Source: Melioribacteraceae bacterium
GTDB lineage: Bacteria > Bacteroidota > Ignavibacteria > Ignavibacteriales > Melioribacteraceae
Direction of reading: 5' to 3'
DNA: 43,625 nt
Assembly: GCA_028282005.1 (NCBI GenBank)
Contig: JANQIV010000218.1
Location: 1 to 43,625, forward strand
A program made the translations under genes and the position numbers. Positions 34,704 through 42,854 of the stretch are shown here, in pieces. A model generated the notes under the pieces. That model ran no database searches. It was not told the DNA's origin and worked only from the letters and a program-made list of their open reading frames with translations. How positions within the stretch are numbered: position 1 is the first letter of the stretch; the number at the start of each line of letters is the position of its first letter.

Positions 34704-36275
34704 TCACGTTAGATTAATCTTATTTTTTAATTCATTTTCAAGTTTTGATTCTATTTCAATCAGTTCATCTTCGTAGAAATGCTTATCTGTACCAAAAGGT
34801 TTTAAATTTTCAATTGTGTGTTCATTTTCATCATATTTTGCAAAATAAGTTTTATCCATCCATTCCATATTTCTAGCTTCATTAAATTTGAGTACAAAAA
34901 CCTTTTCACCATTTATTTCCGTTGTGCCTAACAGTGATATTTTTCCTGCAGAAGAAGTCATGGTAATAAATCTTGATGGCCTGTTAATTGATGCAAGCTC
35001 TCTATAGATTTTGCTAAATATCTTTACAATAACTGCTAAAGGAGCAGTAAAGTAATGATGTTCACCTGTAGGTCGGGCACAATACATTGAATGGAAACCA
35101 ACACCAAGCATTGCAAAAATATTACCAAGATCGATCCAGTTTTGTGCTGACTTCTCTATGTCATATTCGCCATTTTCTTTCTGAAATAGACTAATATGAT
35201 TCATTATAGGGCTCTGGCTCTTAATAGTTATGCCATGTTCCTTTAATCTTCTTATAGCAGCTACAGAACCAGGATTTAAAATCTCTCTTGGATTTGAAAT
35301 ATGAGCAACCCAAACAACCTGAATACCACTCATAACTAACTCTCTCCATAGTCCAAGAATATCTCTGAATTTATTACTAAGAAGATATTCAGGATGAAAA
35401 CTTATAGCTCTTGAGCCAAACCTTACCGTTTTAATATGAGAAAGCTCAGGATCTTTCATAATTGGAGTTACATATTCTTTTAGCCGCTCATAAGTGAGAT
35501 ATCCACCATCTCCTCCGGTAATAAGAACATCAGTAACTTCTTTATGTTCTTTTAAGTATCCATGCACTTGTGAAATATCACTTTGCACAAACATATCCTC
35601 ATCCCCTCTAACCTGAGCATGTCTGAAACAATAAGTACAAAATGCGAAACAATTTTGAGTGGTTTTATCAAAAATCAGTTTAACGGGTGGATATTTATGC
35701 TGGGCTCCCGATAGTATTTCTAATTCACCTTCTTCATTTTCAAACCAGGGCTTATTAAGCATTTGTTTACCATCGTGCGGATTGGTTTTTTTTGTATACT
35801 CCGCAACAACATGTTGCCTTTCCTCATCAGAGGTTGCTTCAAGATATTTCTGGACTTCATTTTTGGGAATCATCCCTGCTTGTGGAAAGATCAAATGATA
35901 CATTGAATCTGTTTCATAATTAGACCAGTCAATAGTGTTTAGACTATGCTTTGTAGCCATGAATCTGTAAACTTCTATAAAGAACTCGCGCTCTTTTACG
36001 TCTTCTAGAATAACACCTTTTTTTTCGAGTAATGCCAATATTTCTCTAAAACCCTTCAGGCCTGAATAGTATTCTTTATCCTTAAATATCGGATCATTTT
36101 CCCGAAAAAAACCTGAATAGTCCGGATAACAAGAATGCAATCTTTTTAATAATCCAATTGGTAAAAGATTTTCATTTTCTATATTGTTAGCCGTCTCTTC
36201 ACTGTAATTATAACCGTGCATCATTTTAGATACATCCGGTGAGTCATAGTCTGTTATGTTCATTTTTACATCCAT
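34704..36275 (-). CDS. KamA-family radical SAM 2,3-aminomutase (divergent)
   Basis: The protein has 523 residues, about 100 longer than lysine 2,3-aminomutase because of an extended N-terminal region. The radical SAM cluster motif is Cys209, Cys213, Cys216 (CFAFCTYCFRHAQVRGDEDM). ITGGDGGYL is the SAM-binding GGD-type motif. The PLP lysine is probably Lys445 in TSSAGKISL, replacing the usual PGGGGK. By eye alignment, the two aspartates that hold the lysine epsilon-amino group in lysine 2,3-aminomutase become Ala400 or Arg401 (YCARPTGE) and Thr438. That argues against lysine and for an acidic side chain, as in glutamate 2,3-aminomutase. It is the first gene of the five-gene operon. The start codon is uncertain between Met1 and Met5. 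Confidence 0.8.
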   Translation of the reverse strand: MDVKMNITDYDSPDVSKMMHGYNYSEETANNIENENLLPIGLLKRLHSCYPDYSGFFRENDPIFKDKEYYSGLKGFREILALLEKKGVILEDVKEREFFIEVYRFMATKHSLNTIDWSNYETDSMYHLIFPQAGMIPKNEVQKYLEATSDEERQHVVAEYTKKTNPHDGKQMLNKPWFENEEGELEILSGAQHKYPPVKLIFDKTTQNCFAFCTYCFRHAQVRGDEDMFVQSDISQVHGYLKEHKEVTDVLITGGDGGYLTYERLKEYVTPIMKDPELSHIKTVRFGSRAISFHPEYLLSNKFRDILGLWRELVMSGIQVVWVAHISNPREILNPGSVAAIRRLKEHGITIKSQSPIMNHISLFQKENGEYDIEKSAQNWIDLGNIFAMLGVGFHSMYCARPTGEHHYFTAPLAVIVKIFSKIYRELASINRPSRFITMTSSAGKISLLGTTEINGEKVFVLKFNEARNMEWMDKTYFAKYDENEHTIENLKPFGTDKHFYEDELIEIESKLENELKNKINLT

Positions 36276-36463
36276 TTTATATTTTCTTCTTTTTTTGAGT
36301 TATTATTTTATTAAAAGTTTTCATCATCAGTTTAATTTCTGTTATGATCTTTATAATATCTGTCTTCTTATTACTTTCTGAAACCTCTTCAGAGTACTTA
36401 GGTGTCCCATTTAAGCCAATACTTTTTTTCTACAAATTGATAATTAGATTAAAACAATAATAA

Positions 36464-37009
36464 TTAGTGCTTCACAACCCAAATTAACTGGGCTTTCTCT
36501 TGACCAATATTCGAGAACAAATGATACTGGTCAGAAGTAAAAAAGAAGCTATCATCTTTTTTTAATAAATATTCCTTTTTATTTAAAATTACTTTAAGTG
36601 TTCCTTTCAATACATAACAGAACTCCTGTCTGGGATGAGTACTTGTCATTATTTTACTAGAATCAGCACCTTCTTCAAATTCTATCAAAAAGGGATCAAT
36701 TTCTTTTTTGGGATCGTGATTAGACAATAAATATAATCGGGTTCCGTTACCATTTTCCTTAACAAATTTTCTATCTTTGAAGCTTAGTAAAGGATTTGTA
36801 ATCAAAGTTTCGTTTTCACCAATTAATTCACCCACGGTAGTTTGAAGAGCATCAGCTATTTTCTTTAAGGTTAAAATAGATGGATATGCTTTGTTGCGTT
36901 CTATTTGGGATATTAAACTGGAGGAAACATCTATTGATGTCGCTAAATCATTAGTAGATATATTAAGAAATTCTCGACGCTCTTTTATTCTGTTGCCTAT
37001 CTTCAGCAT
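36464..37009 (-). CDS. XRE-cupin transcriptional regulator
   Basis: The protein has 181 residues. An N-terminal XRE HTH (RIKERREFLNISTNDLATSI through about residue 62) is linked to a C-terminal cupin sensor domain at about residues 100-180 (STHPRQEFCYVLKGTLKVIL and SDQYHLFSNIG). Regulators of this architecture (PuuR-like) usually sense small metabolites and often control amine or amino acid catabolic genes. It is in the same orientation and upstream of the aminomutase operon with a 188-base gap, so it probably regulates that operon through the gap. The ATG at 37009 begins MLKIGNRIKERR; a longer reading from 37036 has no advantage. Confidence 0.85.
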   Translation of the reverse strand: MLKIGNRIKERREFLNISTNDLATSIDVSSSLISQIERNKAYPSILTLKKIADALQTTVGELIGENETLITNPLLSFKDRKFVKENGNGTRLYLLSNHDPKKEIDPFLIEFEEGADSSKIMTSTHPRQEFCYVLKGTLKVILNKKEYLLKKDDSFFFTSDQYHLFSNIGQEKAQLIWVVKH

Positions 37010-37290
37010 AACAAAGATTATTAAGTATTGTTGCACAAATTTAATACTATTTAATCTTCTTTACAATAATTTTTCAAGAGGCCAATCAAAAATAACAGTA
37101 AGTTTTTAACGACAACGTCTTAAATGAATGAAAAACTGAACACCAAACAGCAACATGCAATAAATAAAATTTGGTATTATGTGGTTATTTGACAGATTTC
37201 CATTTTTTTTACGAAATAGGAATTTGCAAGGTCAGTGGGTGGTAGCCAGTATTTATAGCAGGGCCGTTAATATATTACTAAGGAAAATGC

Positions 37291-37389
37291 GTATAACCAG
37301 GTATCAACTCGGAACAAACGTGCGTCCCGCTCCTTTTTCCTAGGACAATTTATTAACTTGCTTGTCCGGTTATGCCCAATCCGTTATGT
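37291..37389 (+). other. attC: Solo attC-like site (99 bp)
   Basis: R''-like GTATAAC (37291-37297, preceded by GC) is followed by CAGGTATCAACTCGGAACAA. On the other side, TTGTCCGGTTATG and then CCAATCC precede R'-like GTTATGT (37383-37389), which is followed by ACGC. The arms are complementary with an unpaired base (ACTCGGAACAA against TTGTCCGGTT). The length is normal for attC sites, unlike the long ones in the array 7 kb away. No integrase or gene is attached. Confidence 0.55.
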
Positions 37390-37539
37390 ACGCACTAGTA
37401 AACGCTAAAAAAATACATGAACATAAGAGTTGTAAAGAGTAATTGTTATTAAATATAAACTTAAGCAATTATTGCTAAACCGCTGACTTGGTGAAATTAA
37501 AACAAGAACATTTTTCCAATGTTAACAAATCAATCAAGA

Positions 37540-37578
37540 AGACACTATTTCATAAGCTGAACGAAAGAAATAGTGTCT
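37540..37578. terminator. Hairpin after the epimerase/reductase gene
   Basis: AGACACTATTTC (37540-37551) and GAAATAGTGTCT (37567-37578) form a perfect 12-bp stem with a 15-base loop, 12 bases downstream of the stop of the minus-strand reductase gene. It is followed on that strand by TCTTGATTG, only a weak T tract. Confidence 0.6.
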
Positions 37579-37590
37579 AAAAAGTGAATT

Positions 37591-38601
37591 TTAATTTTGG
37601 GTTTTTAAAACCTCCGTAACGGATTTGGCAGTATCAAAAACCATTTCTGCAAATGGAACAGGTGTCCAGTTAAAAGTATTCATTGTTTTGCTCACATCCC
37701 CTTCATATTTTTTCCCAACATAAGGCATCATCCCTTTCATCTCACTATCAAAATTAGCGAGAAGTTTAACCATAAAATTAGGTGCTACTTTAGTACCTAC
37801 TTGTTCATACCCATTAGATTTTAATAAATTTGTTATTTCCGGAAAAGAATGGGCTTTTTCCGTAGCAACAATAAAACGCTGACCTTTAGCCTGTTCATTT
37901 TCTAAAGCAAGCACATGAACTTTAGCAACATCCCGTACATCAGACATATTAATGCTTGCGTGAATCATCTGTTTTAACTCTCCGGTTAGTATCCGCTTAA
38001 ATAACGTCATAGATTCGCCGGATAAATTATTAGCAATAGTTGGACCGTATACGGGGCCTGGATGTATAGTTACCAATTCCATTTTTTTATCTTTTACAAA
38101 CTCCCAGGCATTTTTTTCAGCTAATGTTTTACTTTTCAAATAAGCAGTAGCATTTTTTGCATTTACTTGTGTCCAGCTATTTTGGTTTATATTTTCATCC
38201 CCCATAATATCTCCAAGCATTGCCACCATAGAGGAAGTTAACACTACACGTTTTATATTTGCGTTATTCGCGGCTTTTAACGCTCTTAAAGTTCCTTCAA
38301 CTGCCGGTTTTATTAGTTCATTCTCGTTTTTAGGTATTTTAGAAAAAAACGGTGATGCTACGTGCATTACATAATCACAATCTGTCGCTGCTTCATCCCA
38401 GCCGTCATCTTTTAATAAATCCAATTCACAAAATTCCAGCTTTCCAGCCGGATCAATTTCATTTTTAATAAGTTTTGTTACTTCTTCAGCTTTTGATAAA
38501 CTTCTGATAGAACCTTTTACGCTATAACCATTTTTCAATAACTCAACTGCGCAATGCAAGCCAATGTACCCGGATATTCCGGTTAATAATACTTTTTTCA
38601 T
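37591..38601 (-). CDS. NAD(P)-dependent epimerase/dehydratase family reductase
   Basis: The protein has 336 residues and is an extended short-chain dehydrogenase. The dinucleotide motif GISGYIGLHCAVELLKNGY lies near residue 7, DLLKDDGW and VMHVASPF follow, and the catalytic YLKSKTLAEK (Tyr-x3-Lys) is present. The pattern is nearest to dihydroflavonol reductase/aldehyde reductase-like enzymes, which reduce carbonyls with NADPH. A strong GGAGGT ribosome site 5 bases before the ATG at 38601 fixes the start; a longer frame from 38655 would cover the operator repeats. It is divergent from hxlR, so it is probably repressed by HxlR and induced by a reactive carbonyl. Confidence 0.82.
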   Translation of the reverse strand: MKKVLLTGISGYIGLHCAVELLKNGYSVKGSIRSLSKAEEVTKLIKNEIDPAGKLEFCELDLLKDDGWDEAATDCDYVMHVASPFFSKIPKNENELIKPAVEGTLRALKAANNANIKRVVLTSSMVAMLGDIMGDENINQNSWTQVNAKNATAYLKSKTLAEKNAWEFVKDKKMELVTIHPGPVYGPTIANNLSGESMTLFKRILTGELKQMIHASINMSDVRDVAKVHVLALENEQAKGQRFIVATEKAHSFPEITNLLKSNGYEQVGTKVAPNFMVKLLANFDSEMKGMMPYVGKKYEGDVSKTMNTFNWTPVPFAEMVFDTAKSVTEVLKTQN

Positions 38602-38638
38602 TTTTACCTCCATAGGTTTTATTCTTTTTATGCAAATA

Positions 38639-38724
38639 TTACTTTTATTTTGCAAGTAAAAATAATAATATTGCTTGCATATTGCAAGTGAAAAATATAT
38701 TTGTTACTTTTGTTTTGCAAGTAA
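38639..38724. promoter_or_regulatory. Three operator-like repeats between reductase and HxlR gene
   Basis: Two nearly identical 21-base boxes, TTACTT-N9-AAGTAA, at 38639-38659 and 38704-38724 differ at one base. A related third box with TTGCTTGCATATTGCAAGTG lies between them at 38671-38691. Start-to-start spacings are 32 and 33 bases, about three helical turns, so all boxes lie on one face of the DNA. The inverted half-sites are typical of winged-helix dimers such as HxlR. Confidence 0.65.
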
Positions 38725-38749
38725 TTACTTCTAAAGGAAAAATTTAATT

Positions 38750-39190
38750 ATGAAAAATAACTTTCGTTGTAAATGCCCTATAACTTCGGCTTTAGATATT
38801 ATTGGAGACAAATGGTCTTTAGTTGTGATAAAACAAATACTTTTTGAAGGAAGAACTACTTTCAAAGATTTTGTCGAAAGTCCTGAAGCTATAGCCACCA
38901 ATATTTTATCAATACGGTTAAAAATGCTTGAGGATTTTGGAATAATTAAAAAACAGAAATTACCTTCTAATAGAAAGACCAACATTTATACATTAACTGA
39001 TAAAGGAGTAGCATTAACACCGGTTTTAATTGAAATGACTCTGTGGAGCAAGTATCATATTAAAGAGTTTAATCCTGACTTGAATTTGGATGAAAAATTG
39101 GAATGGGTAGAAAAAAACAAAAATAAAGCATTTAAGCAGATCATTGAAAATTACAATCAACAGAAACAATCACTTTTGCAGGATAAATGA
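38750..39190 (+). CDS. HxlR family transcriptional regulator
   Basis: The protein has 146 residues. The HxlR winged-helix pattern is clear: CPITSALDIIGDKWSLVVIKQI, then FKDFVESPEAIATNILSIRLKMLEDFGII, then TNIYTLTDKGVALTPVL. Cys8 and Cys10 (FRCKCPI) lie in the N-terminal segment, where HxlR proteins often carry the cysteine that senses quinones or aldehydes. It is divergent from the reductase gene across the repeat operators and followed at once by a SnoaL-like gene. It probably controls both and itself. Confidence 0.9.
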   Translation: MKNNFRCKCPITSALDIIGDKWSLVVIKQILFEGRTTFKDFVESPEAIATNILSIRLKMLEDFGIIKKQKLPSNRKTNIYTLTDKGVALTPVLIEMTLWSKYHIKEFNPDLNLDEKLEWVEKNKNKAFKQIIENYNQQKQSLLQDK

Positions 39191-39191
39191 G

Positions 39192-39683
39192 ATGGACAAA
39201 TTTCAAAAGCAACCAATAATTGATATAAACAATCATTTGTTGGAAAATTGGACAAAACAAGAAATGGAAAATGTAAAAATAGTCGTGGACTTTTTTCAGA
39301 AATTGATGAATGAACATGATTTTGATTACATACTCGAGAAATATGGAAATGGTTCTTATACACAACACAACAGAGCGATTCCAGATGAAATTTCAGGACT
39401 AATAGGTTATGTGAAAACATTGACTAAAAGATTTCCTGAGTATTCTTTTGATGTGAAAAGGATTTTTGCCGATGGCGATTTCGTGATTTTACACAGCCAT
39501 TGCACAATGAAGGCAAACCACAGAGACAATGAGAAAAAAGGATTTATTATTACGGATACGTTTAGATTAAAGGATGGCAAACTAGTTGAACACTGGGACG
39601 CAATTCAACCGATTGACATGTTTTCAAGATTATTAGTTTTAATAACAGGAGGCAGTATAAAAAACAGTAACCCAACTTTTTAA
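39192..39683 (+). CDS. SnoaL-like (NTF2 fold) protein
   Basis: The protein has 163 residues and fits the SnoaL-like/NTF2 superfamily. IVVDFFQKLMNEHDFDYIL is followed by IGYVKTLTKRFPEYSFDVKRIFADGDFVILHSHCTM and FRLKDGKLVEHWDAIQPI. These small alpha+beta cones act as isomerases, hydrolases or binding proteins on small organic compounds. The ATG lies one base after the hxlR stop, so the genes are coupled; the longer frame inside hxlR is rejected. With the divergent reductase, it suggests a detoxification set for a carbonyl or ester compound. Confidence 0.78.
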   Translation: MDKFQKQPIIDINNHLLENWTKQEMENVKIVVDFFQKLMNEHDFDYILEKYGNGSYTQHNRAIPDEISGLIGYVKTLTKRFPEYSFDVKRIFADGDFVILHSHCTMKANHRDNEKKGFIITDTFRLKDGKLVEHWDAIQPIDMFSRLLVLITGGSIKNSNPTF

Positions 39684-40039
39684 CAGTTGTGATACTGACA
39701 ATAAAGGCTTTATAAGTAAAAAAATAATAAATTTTTGGTATTTTAAACTAAGATTGACTAATTTATTATAACAAATAAATTAACTCATATAAAAAAATAA
39801 CTCACATTTTGAGAACCATTCTTAAATATATAATCGCTTAATATTAGCCTCATAAACCACAGGCTAATAATTCTTTTGTTTGGGTAATCTGCCCAAACGG
39901 GTTTCCATTAATTCAAATTATTCGTTGCGCTGCTCAAAGAGCATTTGCATCTGCTATTGCGGTCTTTGACAATCTCTATAACAGCAAAATGTAAAGGCAC
40001 GAATGATACCCATAAAGAATATTAAGCGGATTATAGACA
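39684..40039. other. Intergenic stretch with two hairpins
   Basis: No gene was found in these 356 bases. ATTAGCCT (39843-39850) with AGGCTAAT (39861-39868), followed by TTCTTTTG, is a plausible terminator for the hxlR-SnoaL transcript. Right after it, GTTTGGG (39878-39884) pairs with CCCAAAC (39892-39898). The part from 39900 to 40039 shows nothing recognisable. Confidence 0.55.
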
Positions 40040-40645
40040 ATGAGAAAAGTTTTTATATGGGAGGTTACGGCCAAAAATACACCTCTTTTAAAAAGAAAAT
40101 GCAATCATTGCGATAGCGACAAATTTTATTGTAGTGAGAAATTCAGAATGAATGCTCAAAAAAAGAACATTGATATATGGCTAATCTACAGATGTTTAAA
40201 GTGTGATAATACATATAATATGGCGATATTTTCTAGGACTAAAACAGAATTGATAAATAAAGATTTGTTCAATAAATTTTTAGAAAATAATACAGAACTA
40301 GCTTGGAAGCATGCCTTTTCACTTGAAACAAGTCGAAAAAATAATGTTGAATTAGATTTTGATAGTGTCGAATATGATATACAGTATGAATATATTTCGG
40401 TAGAAGATATTCTGAATTTCGAATCTGAAGGGATGATATTTAAAATTAAATATTACTTTAATTTTAATCTGAAATTATCGACAGTAATAAGAACATGCCT
40501 GAATCTTTCATCAAATAAATTAAATACATTGATTGAAGCTAAAGTTATTTCTGTTCGTGGAAAAGATTTACAAAAGAAACACAAGGTTAAAAACGAGGAT
40601 ATTGTGTTGGTGAACAGAGAGAAATTGAGAAATGCAATGTTGTAA
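40040..40645 (+). CDS. DUF1062 family protein
   Basis: The protein has 201 residues. It has a zinc-ribbon-like N-terminal part, with CNHC at residues 21-24 and CLKC at about 53-56. The segment FRMNAQKKNIDIWLIYRCLKCDNTYNMAI is typical of DUF1062, a family with no known function. The C-terminal third (STVIRTCLNLSSNKLNTLIEAKVISV) looks like an S4-type RNA-binding fold. A role on RNA is possible but unproven. It is a single gene. Confidence 0.72.
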   Translation: MRKVFIWEVTAKNTPLLKRKCNHCDSDKFYCSEKFRMNAQKKNIDIWLIYRCLKCDNTYNMAIFSRTKTELINKDLFNKFLENNTELAWKHAFSLETSRKNNVELDFDSVEYDIQYEYISVEDILNFESEGMIFKIKYYFNFNLKLSTVIRTCLNLSSNKLNTLIEAKVISVRGKDLQKKHKVKNEDIVLVNREKLRNAML

Positions 40646-40701
40646 AAAAAGAATAATAAAATACTGATATTAAAATAACAATATGTCAATCGGAGTAAAT
40701 T

Positions 40702-40764
40702 ATGAAAAGACCTGATATTAAAGAAGCCCCGGAATATTTTGAATTACAAATCAGATATAAATAA
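40702..40764 (+). pseudogene. Remnant of a DinB gene start
   Basis: This 20-codon reading, MKRPDIKEAPEYFELQIRYK, resembles the N-terminus of DinB-like proteins (MKRPxxxEYxPYFxxYI). It has a GGAG ribosome site, but stops at once. A DinB-family gene follows 60 bases later. It looks like the surviving 5' end of a deleted paralogue. Confidence 0.4.
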
Positions 40765-40825
40765 TATTTTTTTACGGAAATAATTCTTTGTAAAAGATAT
40801 TAATAAAATTTAAGAGAAATAAATA

Positions 40826-41346
40826 ATGGAAAAACCAGAGACAAAAAATGATCCGGAGTTTTTAGAATATGTTTATAAGTTAAATGAGGGAATTGAACTC
40901 ACAGAGGCTCTTAAACTAAGTTTGAAAGAAATCAATGACATTGATATTGCTCAACTAAATAAAGTTGGTTTTAAAACATATGAGAAAGGTAAATGGACAA
41001 TTCATAAAATGTTACAACATCTAATAGATTGGGAAAGAATATGGTGTTTTAGAGCTATAATTTTTGCTCGTGCTGAAGGACATATTCCGGTTGGCCATGA
41101 TCAAGAAGTAATGGCTGAAAATTCCAATGCAAATGAATTATCAATTGAGCAATTAATAGATGAGTTGCGGATCGTAAGACAATCAACAATAATGATGTTT
41201 AAATCTTTTAATAAAAAATACTTGAAACAAATTGTAAGTTTTTTGAATACGAAATGCCTCTTTTTGCGATCGGGCTCACTATTACTGGACATCAAATACA
41301 TCACTTGAGCATAATAGAAGAAAAATATATTCCTTTAATTCGTTAA
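40826..41346 (+). pseudogene. DinB family protein gene with frameshift
   Basis: DinB/YfiT-like four-helix bundle protein, of the group that includes metal-dependent thiol transferases. The first frame, 40826 to about 41244, gives about 140 residues including KWTIHKMLQHLIDWERIW with the first metal His. It then derails at a run of six T (41239-41244) and ends at 41308 with an unrelated tail. Reading one more T gives FEYEMPLFAIGLTITGHQIH and a normal family C-terminus, with GHQIHH carrying the other metal His, ending at 41346. The gene is broken by a one-base deletion in a homopolymer, or the assembly has an error there. Confidence 0.75.
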
Positions 41347-41370
41347 GGCAATTTCAATGTTTAAAGACGC

Positions 41371-41434
41371 TTATAAATAGCCGCTCCCCACAAGCCGACT
41401 GGCTTTTGGGGCTTTTCGGCAAGGCTGTTATCAT
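41371..41434 (+). other. Short attC-like hairpin before the dihydroorotase gene
   Basis: AGCCG, CCCC and AGCC (41379-41396) pair in order with GGCT, GGGG and CGGC (41401-41420) in a nested stem. TTATAAAT lies before it and GTTATC (41427-41432) after it. The layout resembles a compact attC site, but the R'' box is poor. It may instead be a plain hairpin. Confidence 0.35.
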
Positions 41435-41504
41435 TTAGTTCTCTGAAAGTTGGCTTGTTTTTGGGTTATTCAATTTTTTGTACATAAAATAAAAAGGATG
41501 GTGT

Positions 41505-42848
41505 ATGGCTAGAAAAGTTTTGATAAAGAATGCTCAGCTAATCAATGAAGGCAGGGTGTTTGCGTCTGATGTACTTGTTTGTAATGAGCGAATAGAAAAA
41601 ATTTCCGGATCGATAACTCCTTCCGGGACAGAAGAGGTGGTTGATGCATCCGGGTTTTACTTGCTGCCTGGAATGATTGACGATCAGGTGCATTTTCGAG
41701 AGCCCGGACTAACTCATAAAGGTACTATTGCTAGCGAGTCGCGTGCTGCGGTAGCCGGTGGTATTACGAGTTACATGGAAATGCCTAACGTAAAGCCATC
41801 CACAACCACTATTGAGGCTCTGGAGAATAAATACGAAATTGCCCGGGAAAGTTCGATTGCTAACTATTCTTTTTATTTAGGTGCCACGGAAAATAATATT
41901 GAGCAAATCAAACGCCTAGATCCGGGTAAACACTGTGGTGTTAAAGTTTTCATGGGTGCTTCAACAGGCAACTTATTGGTTGAAGATCAAAAAGCGCTTG
42001 AAAATATTTTTCGCGAGGCTCCGACATTAATTGCTACTCATTGCGAAAGCGGTCCGGTTATAGCAAAAAACCTGGCCCGTATTGAAGCATTAAATCGCCC
42101 TATCGTTATTAACGATCACCCGGTTATTCGAGATACTGAAGCTTGCTTCGCTTCATCGTCTTTGGCGGTTGACTTAGCCAGGCGTCACGGCAGTCAGTTA
42201 CATGTTTTACACATTACCACTGCCAAAGAATTAAGTTTATTTGATCCTGGTCCGATTTCTGAAAAGTCCATTACCGCTGAAGCATGCGTTCATCATTTGT
42301 GGTTTAGCGATCAGGATTATGCGGAACTGGGGAATTTGATTAAGTGTAATCCGGCCATTAAGGGCACCGCCGATCGCACTGCCTTAATTCAAGCTTTGCA
42401 CGAAGATCGTATTGATGTTATTGCTACTGATCATGCACCGCACACTTGGGAAGAAAAGCAATTGGATTATCCGCAAGCTCCTGCCGGGCTACCCTTAGCA
42501 CAACATGCTTTACTTACTCTTTTTGATCAGGTAGCACATAAACGCATGTCTCTTACTCAGTTGGTTGAAAAAACAGCTCATAATCCTGCTATTCGATATG
42601 GCATAATCGATCGGGGTTACATTCGTGAAGGGTATTTTGCTGATTTGGTGTTGGTAGATATGGAAACACCTTTTACGGTGACACCTGAAAATACCTATTA
42701 CCATTGCGGATGGTCTCCTTTTATGGGATACAGATTTAGTTCCAGCATTGTAAGTACTTGGGTTAATGGTCAATTAGTGTTTGATGGTCAAAAAATAATT
42801 GAATGTCCGGGAGTCTCTAAACGGTTGGAATTTGAGGGCGTGAGATAG
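41505..42848 (+). CDS. pyrC: Dihydroorotase
   Basis: Zinc amidohydrolase closing carbamoyl-aspartate to dihydroorotate in pyrimidine synthesis. The protein has 447 residues. The metal site HFREPG is present in DDQVHFREPGLTHKGT, VKVFMGAST has the carboxylated-Lys position, ATHCESG and HVLHITT give metal His, and VIATDHAPHTWEEK the catalytic Asp. All key residues are present. The gene is visibly richer in G and C than the genes around it and uses a different codon mix (many GCC, CGC, CTG), which suggests recent transfer. attC-like pieces lie on both sides. No other pyrimidine gene is nearby. The symbol is by function. Confidence 0.88.
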   Translation: MARKVLIKNAQLINEGRVFASDVLVCNERIEKISGSITPSGTEEVVDASGFYLLPGMIDDQVHFREPGLTHKGTIASESRAAVAGGITSYMEMPNVKPSTTTIEALENKYEIARESSIANYSFYLGATENNIEQIKRLDPGKHCGVKVFMGASTGNLLVEDQKALENIFREAPTLIATHCESGPVIAKNLARIEALNRPIVINDHPVIRDTEACFASSSLAVDLARRHGSQLHVLHITTAKELSLFDPGPISEKSITAEACVHHLWFSDQDYAELGNLIKCNPAIKGTADRTALIQALHEDRIDVIATDHAPHTWEEKQLDYPQAPAGLPLAQHALLTLFDQVAHKRMSLTQLVEKTAHNPAIRYGIIDRGYIREGYFADLVLVDMETPFTVTPENTYYHCGWSPFMGYRFSSSIVSTWVNGQLVFDGQKIIECPGVSKRLEFEGVR

Positions 42849-42854
42849 ATGTTT

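Larger units (their letters stand above)
37010..37590. other. Gene-free stretch with solo attC-like site and hairpin
   Basis: No ORF is credible in these 581 bases. They contain the XRE-cupin promoter region (37010-37120), a GTTAATA core-like box at 37266-37272, the attC-like site at 37291-37389, and the hairpin at 37540-37578. The rest is AT-rich with no pattern I can interpret. Confidence 0.6.

Noticed and set aside
36276..36463. Lys-rich reading frame upstream of the aminomutase operon, resembling a Lys leader peptide
   Set aside because: No convincing start codon in frame, AT-rich DNA gives Lys codons by chance, and attenuation by Lys makes little sense for a catabolic operon.
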